A stretch of 64,000 nucleotides of DNA from Mycobacterium sp. MYCO198283 (GCF_021213805.1 NZ_JAJQJI010000006.1:248001-312000), one strand, 5' to 3'; positions 15,825 through 24,448 are shown, counted from the stretch's first letter. Made by a program: numbers and translations. Notes: generated by a model not told the origin, from the sequence alone.

Positions 15825-16550
15825 CTACTGCGCGTCCGTGCGCGGCGAGTTCGTGCTGGGGTGCTCGCCCCGGGTGAACGGCGGAACGTGCTCGACGGCT
15901 CCGGCGGCGCGCCCGAGTCCCTGGCTGATCCGCACCGACGCCGTCGACGCCACCCCGGAGCTGCGACGCGAGAACCGGTCGAGGTTGTCGCGGGCACGGT
16001 CGAGCAGCGTCAGCGGCAGCGCGGCGAGCGCGTTGCCCGGTGGGCGCCGCGCCACCACCGGATGCGGTCGCGTCGGGGCGGTGCGGCGCACCAGCTCCCA
16101 GGTGCGGCCGAGCGACACCAGCCGTGACGGCGGCACCGCCTCCTGCAGCCGAGGCAGCAGCGCGTCCTCCTCGTCGCGGACGTCCTCCTTGAGCAGCGCC
16201 TTGATGCGCTCCCACAGCCGGCGGTGTTCGGCGCTGTCGGGGTCGGTCTTCTCCAGCTCGGTGAAGACCTCGTTGATCTCCTGGTGCTCCTGCTCGATCG
16301 TGCGCGTCAGCACCTCGCCGTCGGGCAGCGTCGCCCGGATGGCCGGCCACAGCACCGACTCCTCGGCGAAGGCGTGCGGAAAGACCAGCCGGCACAGATC
16401 GGTGAGCAGGTCCTGCCGTTTCCGGCCGGACGCGGCGTCGATGGCGGTCAGCAGGCGGTCGAGCTCAACGTGGTCGCGCTTCTGCCGCACCAGGATGCTG
16501 GACGGTCCGCCGAGCTCTGCGTCGGTCTGCTGGGCGAGGGAAACCGGCAT
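15825..16550 (-). CDS. Hemerythrin HHE-domain protein
   Basis: A 241-aa protein with an N-terminal four-helix HHE domain: KRDHVELDRLL, FPHAFAEESVLWPA and EQEHQEINEVFTEL hold the His/Glu residues that bind a diiron centre. The C-terminal 100 residues are Arg/Pro-rich and probably flexible. Hemerythrins bind oxygen or nitric oxide and affect redox responses; several in M. smegmatis belong to the SigF regulon (memory). Two ATGs follow AAAGGAG: the one at 16550 has a six-base gap, the one at 16556 almost none, so 16550 is chosen. Divergent SigF-type promoters link it to the Mn catalase gene. Confidence 0.85.
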   Translation of the reverse strand: MPVSLAQQTDAELGGPSSILVRQKRDHVELDRLLTAIDAASGRKRQDLLTDLCRLVFPHAFAEESVLWPAIRATLPDGEVLTRTIEQEHQEINEVFTELEKTDPDSAEHRRLWERIKALLKEDVRDEEDALLPRLQEAVPPSRLVSLGRTWELVRRTAPTRPHPVVARRPPGNALAALPLTLLDRARDNLDRFSRRSSGVASTASVRISQGLGRAAGAVEHVPPFTRGEHPSTNSPRTDAQ

Positions 16551-16583
16551 CGGCATCTCCTTTCGGGTGGGCTGCACGGCTGG

Positions 16584-16609
16584 GTGCCCGTCACCGACAA
16601 AGGCAAACC
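16584..16609 (-). promoter_or_regulatory. SigF-type promoter of the hemerythrin gene
   Basis: Minus-strand GGTTT, 15-nt spacer, GGGCAC. The -35 is perfect; the -10 differs from GGGTAY at one of the first five positions. Its -35 lies two bases from that of the divergent catalase promoter. Confidence 0.5.
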
Positions 16610-16611
16610 TT

Positions 16612-16637
16612 GGTTTATGGGCAGCGGCGCCGGGTAA
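16612..16637 (+). promoter_or_regulatory. SigF-type promoter of the Mn catalase gene
   Basis: GGTTT, 15-nt spacer, GGGTAA is close to the mycobacterial SigF consensus. The expected leader is about 85 nt. Confidence 0.65.
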
Positions 16638-16728
16638 GCCGTTGCGACCGCTAAGCAGCAGCGGCCCTCACGGACGCCCACGGTCCGCGTCTCCCGTTTT
16701 TTTGAATCGATTTCACTTGGAGTGGCTG

Positions 16729-17637
16729 ATGTTTCGTCATACGGACTACATGCAATTCGACGTCAAGCCCGAAAAGCCCGACCCCGTCTACGCCCGGAAA
16801 CTGCAGGAGCTGCTCGGCGGCGCCTTCGGCGAGATGACCGTCACGATGCAGTACCTCATGCAGGGCTGGAACTGTCGCATGAAGGGCAAGTACAAAGACC
16901 TCATCATGGACATCGCGACCGAGGAGATCGGTCACGTCGAGATGATCGCGACGATGATCGCCCGCCTGCTCGAGAGCGCGCCCGCCACCGACTCCACCGA
17001 GAACGCGCTCGGCGACCCGGTGGTCGCCGCGGTGATGGGCGGGATGGATCCGCAGCACGCAATCGTCTCCGGCGGCGCGCCGACGCTGTCGGACAGCCAG
17101 GGCTCGCCCTGGAACGGCAAGTTCGTCGTGGCGTCGGGCAACCTGCTCGCCGACTTCCGCGCCAACGTGGCCGCCGAGGCACAGGGCCGCGTGCAGACCG
17201 CGCGGCTGTGGCACATGACCGACGATCCCGGCGTCAAGGCGATGCTGAAGTTCAACCTCGCCCGCGACACCTACCACCAGAACATGTGGCTCGCGGCGAT
17301 CGAGGAATTGCAGGCCGACGGGTTGGAGGGCGTCATCGCCCCGAACGACCTGCTCGACGAGGAGTACGAGGAGCACGCCAGCACGCTGTGGCACCTGTCG
17401 GACGGAACGGAGTCCGACAAGGGCCGCTGGATCGGACCGCTTCCCGACGGCCGCCACACCGGCCGGTTCCTGGCCGACCCGCAGCCGCTGGGCGACCGGC
17501 AGTCCGGCCCGCCGCCGGACCCGAAGCTCTACTGCACCTACGACGGTGCGATGGGTGAGCCGCGCACGCCGTCCTTCGGCACCGAGAAGGGCGTGATGGG
17601 CAAGCTCAAGGACGCGATCGACCCGGACAAGACGTAG
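16729..17637 (+). CDS. Manganese catalase
   Basis: A 302-aa non-haem catalase with a ferritin-like four-helix core. Predicted dimanganese ligands are Glu35, Glu66, His69, Glu150 and His183, almost the same numbering as the Lactobacillus enzyme (35, 66, 69, 148, 181). It converts hydrogen peroxide to water and oxygen in the cytoplasm. The ATG at 16729 has TTGGAG eight bases upstream, and the sequence begins MFRHTDYMQFDV as in related enzymes. A SigF-type promoter shared back-to-back with hemerythrin suggests induction in stationary phase or stress. The gene ends in front of a strong hairpin. Confidence 0.93.
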   Translation: MFRHTDYMQFDVKPEKPDPVYARKLQELLGGAFGEMTVTMQYLMQGWNCRMKGKYKDLIMDIATEEIGHVEMIATMIARLLESAPATDSTENALGDPVVAAVMGGMDPQHAIVSGGAPTLSDSQGSPWNGKFVVASGNLLADFRANVAAEAQGRVQTARLWHMTDDPGVKAMLKFNLARDTYHQNMWLAAIEELQADGLEGVIAPNDLLDEEYEEHASTLWHLSDGTESDKGRWIGPLPDGRHTGRFLADPQPLGDRQSGPPPDPKLYCTYDGAMGEPRTPSFGTEKGVMGKLKDAIDPDKT

Positions 17638-17677
17638 TCGCGGGCCCGGGCGACGAAGCGACCGGGAAACGCAGGGC

Positions 17678-17708
17678 CGGCGCGGCCGTAGCAGCTACGG
17701 CCGCGCCG
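17678..17708. terminator. Strong bidirectional hairpin
   Basis: A 14-bp perfect stem (GGCGCGGCCGTAG/CTACGGCCGCGCC plus one outer pair) with a 3-nt CAG loop lies between the converging Mn catalase and permease genes. The permease stop codon is in its right arm. It lacks a T-run but is the most stable hairpin found in the window. Confidence 0.65.
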
Positions 17709-19056
17709 CCCGCCACCACCGGTAGCCGCCGTACACCGCGGCGGCCACCAACCCGTTGACGAAGTAGGCGACGTCGGCGCCGTGCCAGGCCCTGGCGACC
17801 GCACCGGCGAGCAGCTCGGTGTTCATGAACGGCACGGCCACCACATAGGCGACGACGAACGCGATAACCGCGACGGCGGCGTCGCGCGGGTCGGTGGTCT
17901 CGTCGGCTGGGTTCAGCGTCGCGCGGCCCCGGGCGCGCAGCCGCCAGTCGATGACCACCACGGCCACGAACGCCGGGATCCAGTAGCTCGCGAAGAGCAG
18001 CACCTGCTCGAACCGCTCGGCGGTGTTGCCGGCGTGCAGCCACAGCACCACCACGAACGCGGTCGCGGTGACCACCACCGCCGAGACCGGCCGGCGCAGC
18101 CGCACCCCCACGGTCTGCAGCGCGAGCGACCCGCTGTAGTCGTTCATCACCCCGGACCCCACCGATGCCAGCGCGATCACCGCCAGCGCCAACGCCCCGA
18201 TGACGCCGCCGCCCATCACGTCGCGCACGCCGGCCGCCGTGTGCTCGCCGACGACGCCCGCCGCCGCGATGCCGATTGCCTGCACGAACGCGTAGGCGAC
18301 CACGATGCCGGCGAAGCTGAACGCGAAGACCCGCAGCCGCGACGCGGTGGCGGGCAGGTAGCGGCTGAAGTCGGCGGCGTAGGTGGCCCACGAGATCGAC
18401 AGGCTGAACGCGACCGTCACCTCGAAGACGAAGGCGCCGGCCAGGTCCGCGCCCGACACCGTTGCGGGCGTGACGATCTGGTGGCCGCGGACCAGCTGCA
18501 CCGCGAACACCACGAACGTGGCGAAGAGCACCACCGTCAGCACGGCCTGAATGCGGTGGATCACCTCGTAGCCGAAGAAGCCGACGACGCCCTGCACGGC
18601 GAGCACCACCAGCACGCCCACCCAGAACGGGATGCCGAGCAGCACCGCCAGCGCCTCGCCGCCGAACAGCCCGACCAGCGCATCCCACGCGATCGACGAC
18701 ACCCATTGCAGCGCACCGGGAAGCACGACCGCGCGGCCGAACGCCATGCGCGCCGCGGGCAGTTGGGCGGTGCCGGTGCGGGGACCCCACGTCGAGAGGT
18801 AGCCGACCACGAGCGAGCCCAGCACGGTGCCGATCAGCATGGCGAGCAGGCCCAGCCAGAAGCCCAGCCCCAGCCCGATCGCGAGCGTGCCGGTGAAGAC
18901 GCCCGTCATGTTGACCTGCGGCGCGAACCACACCGTGAACAGCCGGGCCGGGGAGCCGTAACGCCCCGATTCCGGCACCGGCGCGATGCCATGGGTTTCG
19001 ACCGACAGGTCGCCGGCGTGCGACGGCCGGCGTCCGGCAAACACGGAAGACGTCAT
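17695..19056 (-). CDS. NCS1-family cytosine/purine permease-like transporter
   Basis: A 453-aa membrane protein with about twelve hydrophobic helices and the N-terminal pattern of nucleobase:cation symporters-1 (YGSPARLFTVWFAPQVNMTG, then GLGLGFWLGLLAMLIG). Members import cytosine, purines, allantoin or thiamine precursors with a cation. No catabolic enzyme lies beside it, so the substrate is open. The ATG at 19056 is preceded eight bases upstream by a TACGCT -10, suggesting a leaderless mRNA. It is divergent from the MFS gene and convergent with the catalase gene. Confidence 0.88.
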   Translation of the reverse strand: MTSSVFAGRRPSHAGDLSVETHGIAPVPESGRYGSPARLFTVWFAPQVNMTGVFTGTLAIGLGLGFWLGLLAMLIGTVLGSLVVGYLSTWGPRTGTAQLPAARMAFGRAVVLPGALQWVSSIAWDALVGLFGGEALAVLLGIPFWVGVLVVLAVQGVVGFFGYEVIHRIQAVLTVVLFATFVVFAVQLVRGHQIVTPATVSGADLAGAFVFEVTVAFSLSISWATYAADFSRYLPATASRLRVFAFSFAGIVVAYAFVQAIGIAAAGVVGEHTAAGVRDVMGGGVIGALALAVIALASVGSGVMNDYSGSLALQTVGVRLRRPVSAVVVTATAFVVVLWLHAGNTAERFEQVLLFASYWIPAFVAVVVIDWRLRARGRATLNPADETTDPRDAAVAVIAFVVAYVVAVPFMNTELLAGAVARAWHGADVAYFVNGLVAAAVYGGYRWWRAARP

Positions 19057-19064
19057 GGCCGGAA

Positions 19065-19070
19065 AGCGTA
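19065..19070 (-). promoter_or_regulatory. -10 box of the NCS1 permease gene
   Basis: Minus-strand TACGCT ends eight bases before the ATG at 19056, leaderless spacing. Confidence 0.4.
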
Positions 19071-19131
19071 GTTCGCCCGTGCCCAGCCCGCCCCGCCGCC
19101 GCGTCCATTGCTTAGCCGACATAATGATCCG

Positions 19132-20586
19132 GTGCAGCGGGTGGCGGGGTCGGCGGCGGAGACGACGCCGCGCGTTCGGCGCGGCTTGATCGCCGCGATG
19201 AGCGTCGTCGTGCTCACCGTCGCCGTGCTGCAGACCGCGGTGGTGCCGATCCTCGGGATCATCGCCCGGCAGCTCGACGCCTCGACGGTGGCGGTCAGTT
19301 GGACGGTGACCGGGAACCTGCTGGCCGCCGCGGCGGCCACACCGCTGCTCAGCCGTCTGGCTGACCTGCACAGCAAGCGCCGCGTGCTGCTCGGAGTGCT
19401 CGCCGTGGTGCTCGTGGGATCGCTGCTCGGCGCGCTGACGGCGTCGCTGCCCCTGCTGATCGCCGCGCGCGTCCTGCAGGGCGTGTCCTTCGCGCTGTAT
19501 CCGATCTGCGTCGCGATCCTGCGCGAGGAGTTGCCCGCGGACCGGTTGGTGTCGGCGATGGCGGTGCTGTCGGGCACATTGGGCTTCGGCGGCGGCGCCG
19601 GCCTGGTGGTCACCGGCCTGGTGATGAATGGTGACGCCGGCTATCACCGGGTGTTCTGGCTCGCCACCGGCTTCTCCGTCGCTGTGCTCGCCGTCGTGGC
19701 GCTCGCGGTCCCCGAGCGGCCGCGGTCCGGCGGCGGCCCCATCGACTGGCTGGGTGCCGCCGGGCTGGCCGCGGGCCTGTCCGCGGTGCTGCTGGCGATC
19801 ACCCAGGGCGGGTCCTGGGGCTGGGATTCGCCCCGTTCGCTGGGCTGCGCCGCGGTCGGCGTCGGGGTGCTCGTCGGCTGGTGGCGTTGGGAGCGGCGGG
19901 CGCCGCGTCCGCTGGTGTCGACCGCGATGCTGTCGCGGCGGGCGATGCTGATGACGAACGTCGCGACCGTGTTCGTCGGCATGGGGCTGTATCTCGCCTT
20001 TCTGGGGCTGACGCTGTTCGTGCAGACGCCGCGAGCCGCCGGCTACGGGTTCGGGGCCACGGTGCTCTACGCCAGCGTCGTGTTCTTGCTGCCCGGCGCG
20101 TTCGCGGGCTTCGTGCTGGCGTTGGTCAGCGGCCGGTTCATCGACCGCTTCGGCGCCCGGCCCGTGCTGGCGACCGGTGCGCTGCTGGGCGTCGTCGGGT
20201 TCGCGCTGCTCGCGGTGCTGCACGATGAGCCGTGGCAGGTGGTGGTGGCGGGAATCTTCGCCAACGGCTACGTCAGCCTGGCCTACGGCGCGCTGCCGGC
20301 GCTGGTGGTGGCCGAGGCTCGACCATCGGAGACCGGCGTGGCGACCGGGATGAACGCGATCGCCCGCACCGTCGGCAGCTCGACCGCCGCGGCATTCGTG
20401 GCGGTGCTGCTCGGCAGCGCCGGTGCTGCCGTTCCGCCCGAGCGCAGTTACGTCGCGATCTTCGGCTGCGGGGCGGCCACCGCGGCCCTGGCGATGGCGC
20501 TCATCCTGGCGTCCGGGGTGTCGGCGCGTCCCGGCTCACCGGCCACCGCGGTGGACAGGCGGGCGATGAACCACGAGTGGGGCTGA
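19132..20586 (+). CDS. MFS transporter, drug-exporter type
   Basis: A 484-aa protein with about fourteen hydrophobic segments typical of the DHA2 branch of the major facilitator superfamily. The motif-A region LSRLADLHSKRRVLL lies after helix 2, and ARVLQGVSFALYPICVAILREELP resembles motif C neighbourhood. Such carriers export drugs or metabolites with protons. The GTG at 19132 follows TAATGAT at leaderless distance; a TTG further upstream at 19108 is less likely. No regulator is adjacent. Substrate unknown. Confidence 0.87.
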   Translation: MQRVAGSAAETTPRVRRGLIAAMSVVVLTVAVLQTAVVPILGIIARQLDASTVAVSWTVTGNLLAAAAATPLLSRLADLHSKRRVLLGVLAVVLVGSLLGALTASLPLLIAARVLQGVSFALYPICVAILREELPADRLVSAMAVLSGTLGFGGGAGLVVTGLVMNGDAGYHRVFWLATGFSVAVLAVVALAVPERPRSGGGPIDWLGAAGLAAGLSAVLLAITQGGSWGWDSPRSLGCAAVGVGVLVGWWRWERRAPRPLVSTAMLSRRAMLMTNVATVFVGMGLYLAFLGLTLFVQTPRAAGYGFGATVLYASVVFLLPGAFAGFVLALVSGRFIDRFGARPVLATGALLGVVGFALLAVLHDEPWQVVVAGIFANGYVSLAYGALPALVVAEARPSETGVATGMNAIARTVGSSTAAAFVAVLLGSAGAAVPPERSYVAIFGCGAATAALAMALILASGVSARPGSPATAVDRRAMNHEWG

Positions 20587-20590
20587 GGCG

Positions 20591-21415
20591 TCAGCGCCGG
20601 GGTGGGCGCAGCAGGTCCTGCCCGCTGAAGTCGATCTGCGCGTCCGGGTTGCTGACGGCGGTGATCGTGCCGGACCCGAACGGCCCGCGGTCGTCGAACA
20701 ACGTCGCCGTGCCGACCGCGATGCCGTCGGCGGTCCAGTGCGCGTCTGCCTGCACGCCCACCCACCGGCCGACGGGCAGCCGGACGAGCGCCACGGTCAG
20801 GTCGCCGTTGATGTAGCCGACGCCCGCCGTGCCGAGATTGGTCACCAGGCTGGTGCTCTCGGCGACGACGGCCGCGCGCACGAACGCCGACGGTTCCTCA
20901 CCGTCGAGCACCGGCACCGGCTTGTTGTAGAACCGCTTGCGGGCGGTGTTCTGGTGGTCGCCCGGCGAGCGGGTCCAGCCGCCGTCCCCGCTGCTGACAT
21001 ACGGCCACGGCGCATCGTCGACCTGCGGGCGCTCGAACTCCGCTGCGGTGCACCATTCTTCGCCTCGCGGTGGCGCCGACCTGCGGTACTGCACGAGGGT
21101 GGCGCGAGCGACGACAGCGCCGCCCTGCACGACGTCGCAGTCGGCGACGCGCACCCGGCGGCCGTCGCGGACGGTGCGCAGCTCGGTCGCGGTGGGCACG
21201 CCGCGGGCGGCCTTGAACAGGTCGACCGTCAGCCGGGCCGGCTGGAACGCGGGGTCGCCGTAGCGCTGTTCGAGCACCGTGGCCGCCAGCCCGACGATCG
21301 CCGGCCCGTTGAGATGGTCATCGCCCCAATGACTCTGCGCCAGCCGCGTCGGCAGGAAACGCCCGTCGGGACCGCGTCGGAAGGTCGACATCGGCTCCGG
21401 TCCGGTGGCGGTCAT
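20591..21415 (-). CDS. Acyl-CoA thioesterase family protein
   Basis: A 274-aa double-hotdog-type thioesterase candidate. The N-terminal half has LNGPAIVGLAATVLEQRYGDPAFQPARLTVDLFKAARG and the C-terminal half TNLGTAGVGYINGDLTVALVRLPVGRWVGVQADAHW, the pattern of TesB-like 4HBT_3 proteins in mycobacteria. It would hydrolyse acyl-CoA thioesters. The start is the ATG at 21415 (MTATGPEP), preceded six bases upstream by GAAGAT, a possible -10 for a leaderless message. The upstream frame to 21475 is open but unsupported. It is convergent with the MFS gene (4-nt gap) and divergent from the DoxX gene. Confidence 0.8.
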   Translation of the reverse strand: MTATGPEPMSTFRRGPDGRFLPTRLAQSHWGDDHLNGPAIVGLAATVLEQRYGDPAFQPARLTVDLFKAARGVPTATELRTVRDGRRVRVADCDVVQGGAVVARATLVQYRRSAPPRGEEWCTAAEFERPQVDDAPWPYVSSGDGGWTRSPGDHQNTARKRFYNKPVPVLDGEEPSAFVRAAVVAESTSLVTNLGTAGVGYINGDLTVALVRLPVGRWVGVQADAHWTADGIAVGTATLFDDRGPFGSGTITAVSNPDAQIDFSGQDLLRPPRR

Positions 21416-21490
21416 CCGCGCATCTTCGCACGCCCGCCGGTTCGTTCCCGCCGGTCGGGTGGGCACGTTTGTCAATCAGGTGACGCGGGA

Positions 21491-22480
21491 ATGACATCGC
21501 TCATGTTGATCCGCAGAGTCGCACGCCCCCTGCTGTCCGCTGTCTTCATCGGTCAGGGCATCGAGGCCCTACGCAGCCCCACTCCGGCTGTGGAGGCCGC
21601 CCGCCCCACCGTCGAAGGCCTCCAGAAGTTGCCCGAACCCGTGTCGTCGAAGGTTCCCGAGGACGTCGAGACGTTCGCGAAGATCGTCGCGGGCGTTCAG
21701 ATCGGCGGCGGCGTGCTGCTCGCCACCGGCAAGCTGCCGCGCGTCGCGTCCGCCGCGCTCGCGCTGACGGTGATCCCCGGCAACCTCGGCTCGCACATGT
21801 TCTGGGACGAATCGGACCCGGCGCGCAAGGCGGAACTGCGGCGCGGTTTCCTGACCGACCTCAGCCTGCTGGGCGGGCTGATCATCGCCTCGGTCGACAC
21901 CGAGGGCAAGCCTTCGCTCGGCTGGCGGGGCCGCCGCGCGGCACGCAAGGTGTCTGACAAGGTGTCCTCGGCGCTGCCCGTCGGCGGCGCGGCGGCGGGC
22001 GGTCTGCTCGACTCCGAGCTGGCCGAGAAACTGCAGCAGGGTCTGCACACCGGCGCGGAGCGCAGCCGCGAGCTGGCCGCCGTCGCCGCCGAGCGGGCGG
22101 CCGAACGGGGCAGCGAGCTCGCCGAGGTGGCCCGCGACCGCGGCCCGAAGCTGGCGGAGACCGCGAAGAAGCGGGGTACCAAGCTGGCCGAGGTGGCGCG
22201 CGATCGCAGCGCGGAACTGGCCGAGGTGGCGCTGCCGCGGGTGGCGGAGCTGGCCGAACTGGCCCGCGACCGGGGGTCCGACCTCGCCGAGGTGGCCCGC
22301 GATCGCGGGCTGGACGTCGCCGACCGGGCGCGTGATCGCAGCGCCGAGCTCGCCGAGGTGGCGCGGGCCCGCAGCGCCGAGCTGGCCGCCGCCGCCCAGG
22401 CCCGCAGCGCCGAGCTCGCCGCGACCTCGCGCAAGCAGGCTCGCAAGCAGGCGAAGAAGGCCAAGAAGAACCTGCGCTGA
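21491..22480 (+). CDS. DoxX-family membrane protein with hendecad-repeat tail
   Basis: A 329-aa protein. Residues 1-140 form a DoxX-type domain with about four membrane helices (RRVARPLLSAVFIGQG, ETFAKIVAGVQIGGGVLLATG, RVASAALALTVIPGNLG, LTDLSLLGGLIIASVD). Residues 208-317 are ten consecutive 11-residue repeats of the form xELAEVARDRx, which predict one long amphipathic helix or coiled coil on the cytoplasmic side, ending in a Lys-rich tail. DoxX proteins act in membrane redox homeostasis. An in-frame ATG at 21503 (MLIRRVAR) is an equally good start: CGTTT-N16-GGGAAT, a loose SigF-like match, would place the mRNA start just before it. Confidence 0.85.
   Translation: MTSLMLIRRVARPLLSAVFIGQGIEALRSPTPAVEAARPTVEGLQKLPEPVSSKVPEDVETFAKIVAGVQIGGGVLLATGKLPRVASAALALTVIPGNLGSHMFWDESDPARKAELRRGFLTDLSLLGGLIIASVDTEGKPSLGWRGRRAARKVSDKVSSALPVGGAAAGGLLDSELAEKLQQGLHTGAERSRELAAVAAERAAERGSELAEVARDRGPKLAETAKKRGTKLAEVARDRSAELAEVALPRVAELAELARDRGSDLAEVARDRGLDVADRARDRSAELAEVARARSAELAAAAQARSAELAATSRKQARKQAKKAKKNLR
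22112..22441 (+). repeat. Ten tandem 33-bp coding repeats
   Basis: The stretch encodes ten in-register 11-residue units such as SELAEVARDRG, TKLAEVARDRS, AELAEVARARS. The last two units are more diverged (AELAAAAQARS, AELAATSRKQA). Repeat-number variation between strains is likely. Confidence 0.8.
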
Positions 22481-22493
22481 CGGACCGAGCGAG

Positions 22494-22524
22494 TCGGCCG
22501 CCTGTCCCCTGGGCAGGCGGCCGA
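22494..22524. terminator. Bidirectional hairpin after DoxX and gntP genes
   Basis: An 11-bp perfect inverted repeat TCGGCCGCCTG/CAGGCGGCCGA with a 9-nt loop lies 14 nt after the DoxX stop and 9 nt before the gntP stop, between converging genes. Confidence 0.6.
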
Positions 22525-22532
22525 TTCTCGTC

Positions 22533-23948
22533 CTACAGGAAGATCCCGAGGAGCAGCGCGAATCCCAGACCGGTCACCGACAGCACGGTCTCCATGAGCG
22601 ACCAGGTCGAGAGGGTCTGGCCGACCGACATCCCGAAGAACTCCTTGACCAGCCAGAAGCCGGCGTCGTTGACGTGGGAGAAGAACAGCGAGCCCGCGCC
22701 GACCGCCAGCACCACCAGCGAGATCTCGGCGGCTCCGAGGCCGGCGACCAGTTGCACCATGAGCCCCGACGCGGTCGTCGTCGCCACGGTGGCCGAACCC
22801 GTCGCCAGCCGGATCGACACCGCCACGATCCAGGCGAGCAGGATCACCGACACGTCGGCGCGCTGCGCCCAGTCGGCCAGCATGGTGCCGATGCCGGTGT
22901 CGACCAGGATCTCCTTGAACCCGCCGCCGGCGGCGACGATCAGGATGATCCCCGCGACCGGCGGCAACGACGACTCGACGCAGGCGGTGAGCTGACCGCG
23001 GTTCATCCCGGACCCGAGGCCGAGCGTGAACATGCCGACCACCACCGCGATCAGCAGCGCGATGAACGGTGTGCCGAGCGCGTCGAGCACCACCCGGACC
23101 GCGTTGTCCTCGTCGGCAACGACGATCTCCGCCAACGCCTTGCCCATCATGAGGAAGACGGGGAGCAGCACCGACACCAGCGTGATCGCGAACGACGGAC
23201 GGTGCAGGCCGTCGGCGGCGCGGGAACCGGCGCCCGCTGACGGTGGGCGGTCGTCGTCGGCGGTGAAACGGTTCGGCACCGCGACGTTCACCCAGCGGGC
23301 GGCGACCATCGCGAACAGCGGCCCGGCGATGACGACGGTCGGGATCGCCACCAGCACGCCGAGTCCGAGCGTCACGCCGAGGTCGGCGCCCAGGGTGTTG
23401 ATCGCCAGCAGCGGACCGGGGTGCGGTGGCACCAGGCCGTGCATCGCGGACAGCCCGGCCAAAGCGGGAATCCCCACCGCGACCAGCGACAAGCCGGACC
23501 TGCGGGCCACCAGGTAGATGACCGGCATCAGCAGCACCAAGCCGATCTCGAAGAACATCGGCAGACCGATGACGGCGCCGACGAGCGCCATCGCCCACGG
23601 CAGCGCGCGGGCCGACGCGTGACCGACGATGGTGTCGACGATCTGGTCGGCCCCGCCGGAATCCGCGAGCAGCTTCGCGAACATCGCGCCCAGGGCGATG
23701 AGGATGCCCACGCCCGCCGCGGTGGTGCCGAAACCCTTGCTGAACCACTCCAGGACCGTGCCGAGACCCACACCGGCGAGCAGGCCGACGGTGAGCGAAC
23801 CGAAGATCAACGCCAGGAACGGATGCAGCTTCGCGACAACGATCAGCGCCACGATCACCGCGATGCCCACCAGCGCGGCGACGATCAGCTGCCCACCGGC
23901 AGCGACAGGCTCGACCCGGTCCGCGGCGAGCAGTGCGGCCGTGCTCAT
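22533..23948 (-). CDS. gntP: Gluconate:H+ symporter, GntP family
   Basis: A 471-aa protein with about twelve membrane helices and GntP family sequence (HPFLALIFGSLTVGLLAGV, GLPMFFEIGLVLLMPV, PPHPGPLLAINTLGADLG, ATGSATVATTTASGL, HVNDAGFWLVKEFFGMS). It imports gluconate or a related sugar acid with protons. The ATG at 23948 overlaps the stop of the gluconokinase gene (ATGA), giving a coupled gntK-gntP operon: uptake feeds directly into phosphorylation. It ends near a bidirectional terminator-like hairpin. Confidence 0.92.
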   Translation of the reverse strand: MSTAALLAADRVEPVAAGGQLIVAALVGIAVIVALIVVAKLHPFLALIFGSLTVGLLAGVGLGTVLEWFSKGFGTTAAGVGILIALGAMFAKLLADSGGADQIVDTIVGHASARALPWAMALVGAVIGLPMFFEIGLVLLMPVIYLVARRSGLSLVAVGIPALAGLSAMHGLVPPHPGPLLAINTLGADLGVTLGLGVLVAIPTVVIAGPLFAMVAARWVNVAVPNRFTADDDRPPSAGAGSRAADGLHRPSFAITLVSVLLPVFLMMGKALAEIVVADEDNAVRVVLDALGTPFIALLIAVVVGMFTLGLGSGMNRGQLTACVESSLPPVAGIILIVAAGGGFKEILVDTGIGTMLADWAQRADVSVILLAWIVAVSIRLATGSATVATTTASGLMVQLVAGLGAAEISLVVLAVGAGSLFFSHVNDAGFWLVKEFFGMSVGQTLSTWSLMETVLSVTGLGFALLLGIFL

Positions 23949-24442
23949 CGGTGCTCCTGTTCCGCGGCGACATACGCCTCGACGATCGCGTCGATGCTCT
24001 GGTCGACGTCGATGGTGATACCGCGTTCGTCGGGCTCCAGTGGCTCCAGCGTCGCGAACTGCGAGGCCAGCAGCGACGCCGGCATGAAGTGGCCGGGTCG
24101 GCTGGCCTGCCGGCGGGCGATCACCTCGGGGGACCCGCCGAGGTGCACGAAGACGACGTCGGCGCAGTGGCAGCGCAGCGTGTCGCGGTAGTGCCGCTTG
24201 AGCGCCGAGCAGCTCATCACCCCGCCATCGCGGTGCTCCTGCAGCCACTCGCCGATGACGGCCAGCCACGGCTCCCGGTCGACGTCGTCGAGCGCCTCAC
24301 CGGCCGTCATCTTCGCGATGTTGGCGGGCGGATGGAAGTCGTCGGCGTCGGCGAACGGCACCCGCAGCCGCTGCGCCAGCGCGGCACCCACTGTCGACTT
24401 CCCCGAACCGGACACCCCCATCACGACGATCGGTGCCCGCAT
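23945..24442 (-). CDS. gntK: Gluconokinase
   Basis: A 165-aa GntK-type kinase. Walker A GVSGSGKST is at residues 9-17; DADDFHPPANIAKMTAGEALDDVDREPWL is the family substrate-binding region, and SCSALKRHYRDTLR follows. It converts gluconate to 6-phosphogluconate with ATP for the pentose phosphate pathway. The ATG at 24442 sits six bases after a TAGGTT -10, so the message is probably leaderless. A 14-bp palindrome upstream overlaps the -35 region. It is first in the operon with gntP. Confidence 0.93.
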   Translation of the reverse strand: MRAPIVVMGVSGSGKSTVGAALAQRLRVPFADADDFHPPANIAKMTAGEALDDVDREPWLAVIGEWLQEHRDGGVMSCSALKRHYRDTLRCHCADVVFVHLGGSPEVIARRQASRPGHFMPASLLASQFATLEPLEPDERGITIDVDQSIDAIVEAYVAAEQEHR

Positions 24443-24448
24443 GCGAAG

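Noticed and set aside
17782-20223. Long frames antisense to the permease and MFS genes
   Set aside because: Extremely His/Gln/Arg-rich translations without domains; shadows of the two transporters.
22112-22441. Repeat array that might be taken for CRISPR or a VNTR
   Set aside because: The 33-bp units have no spacers, stay in frame and code for a continuous helical repeat.
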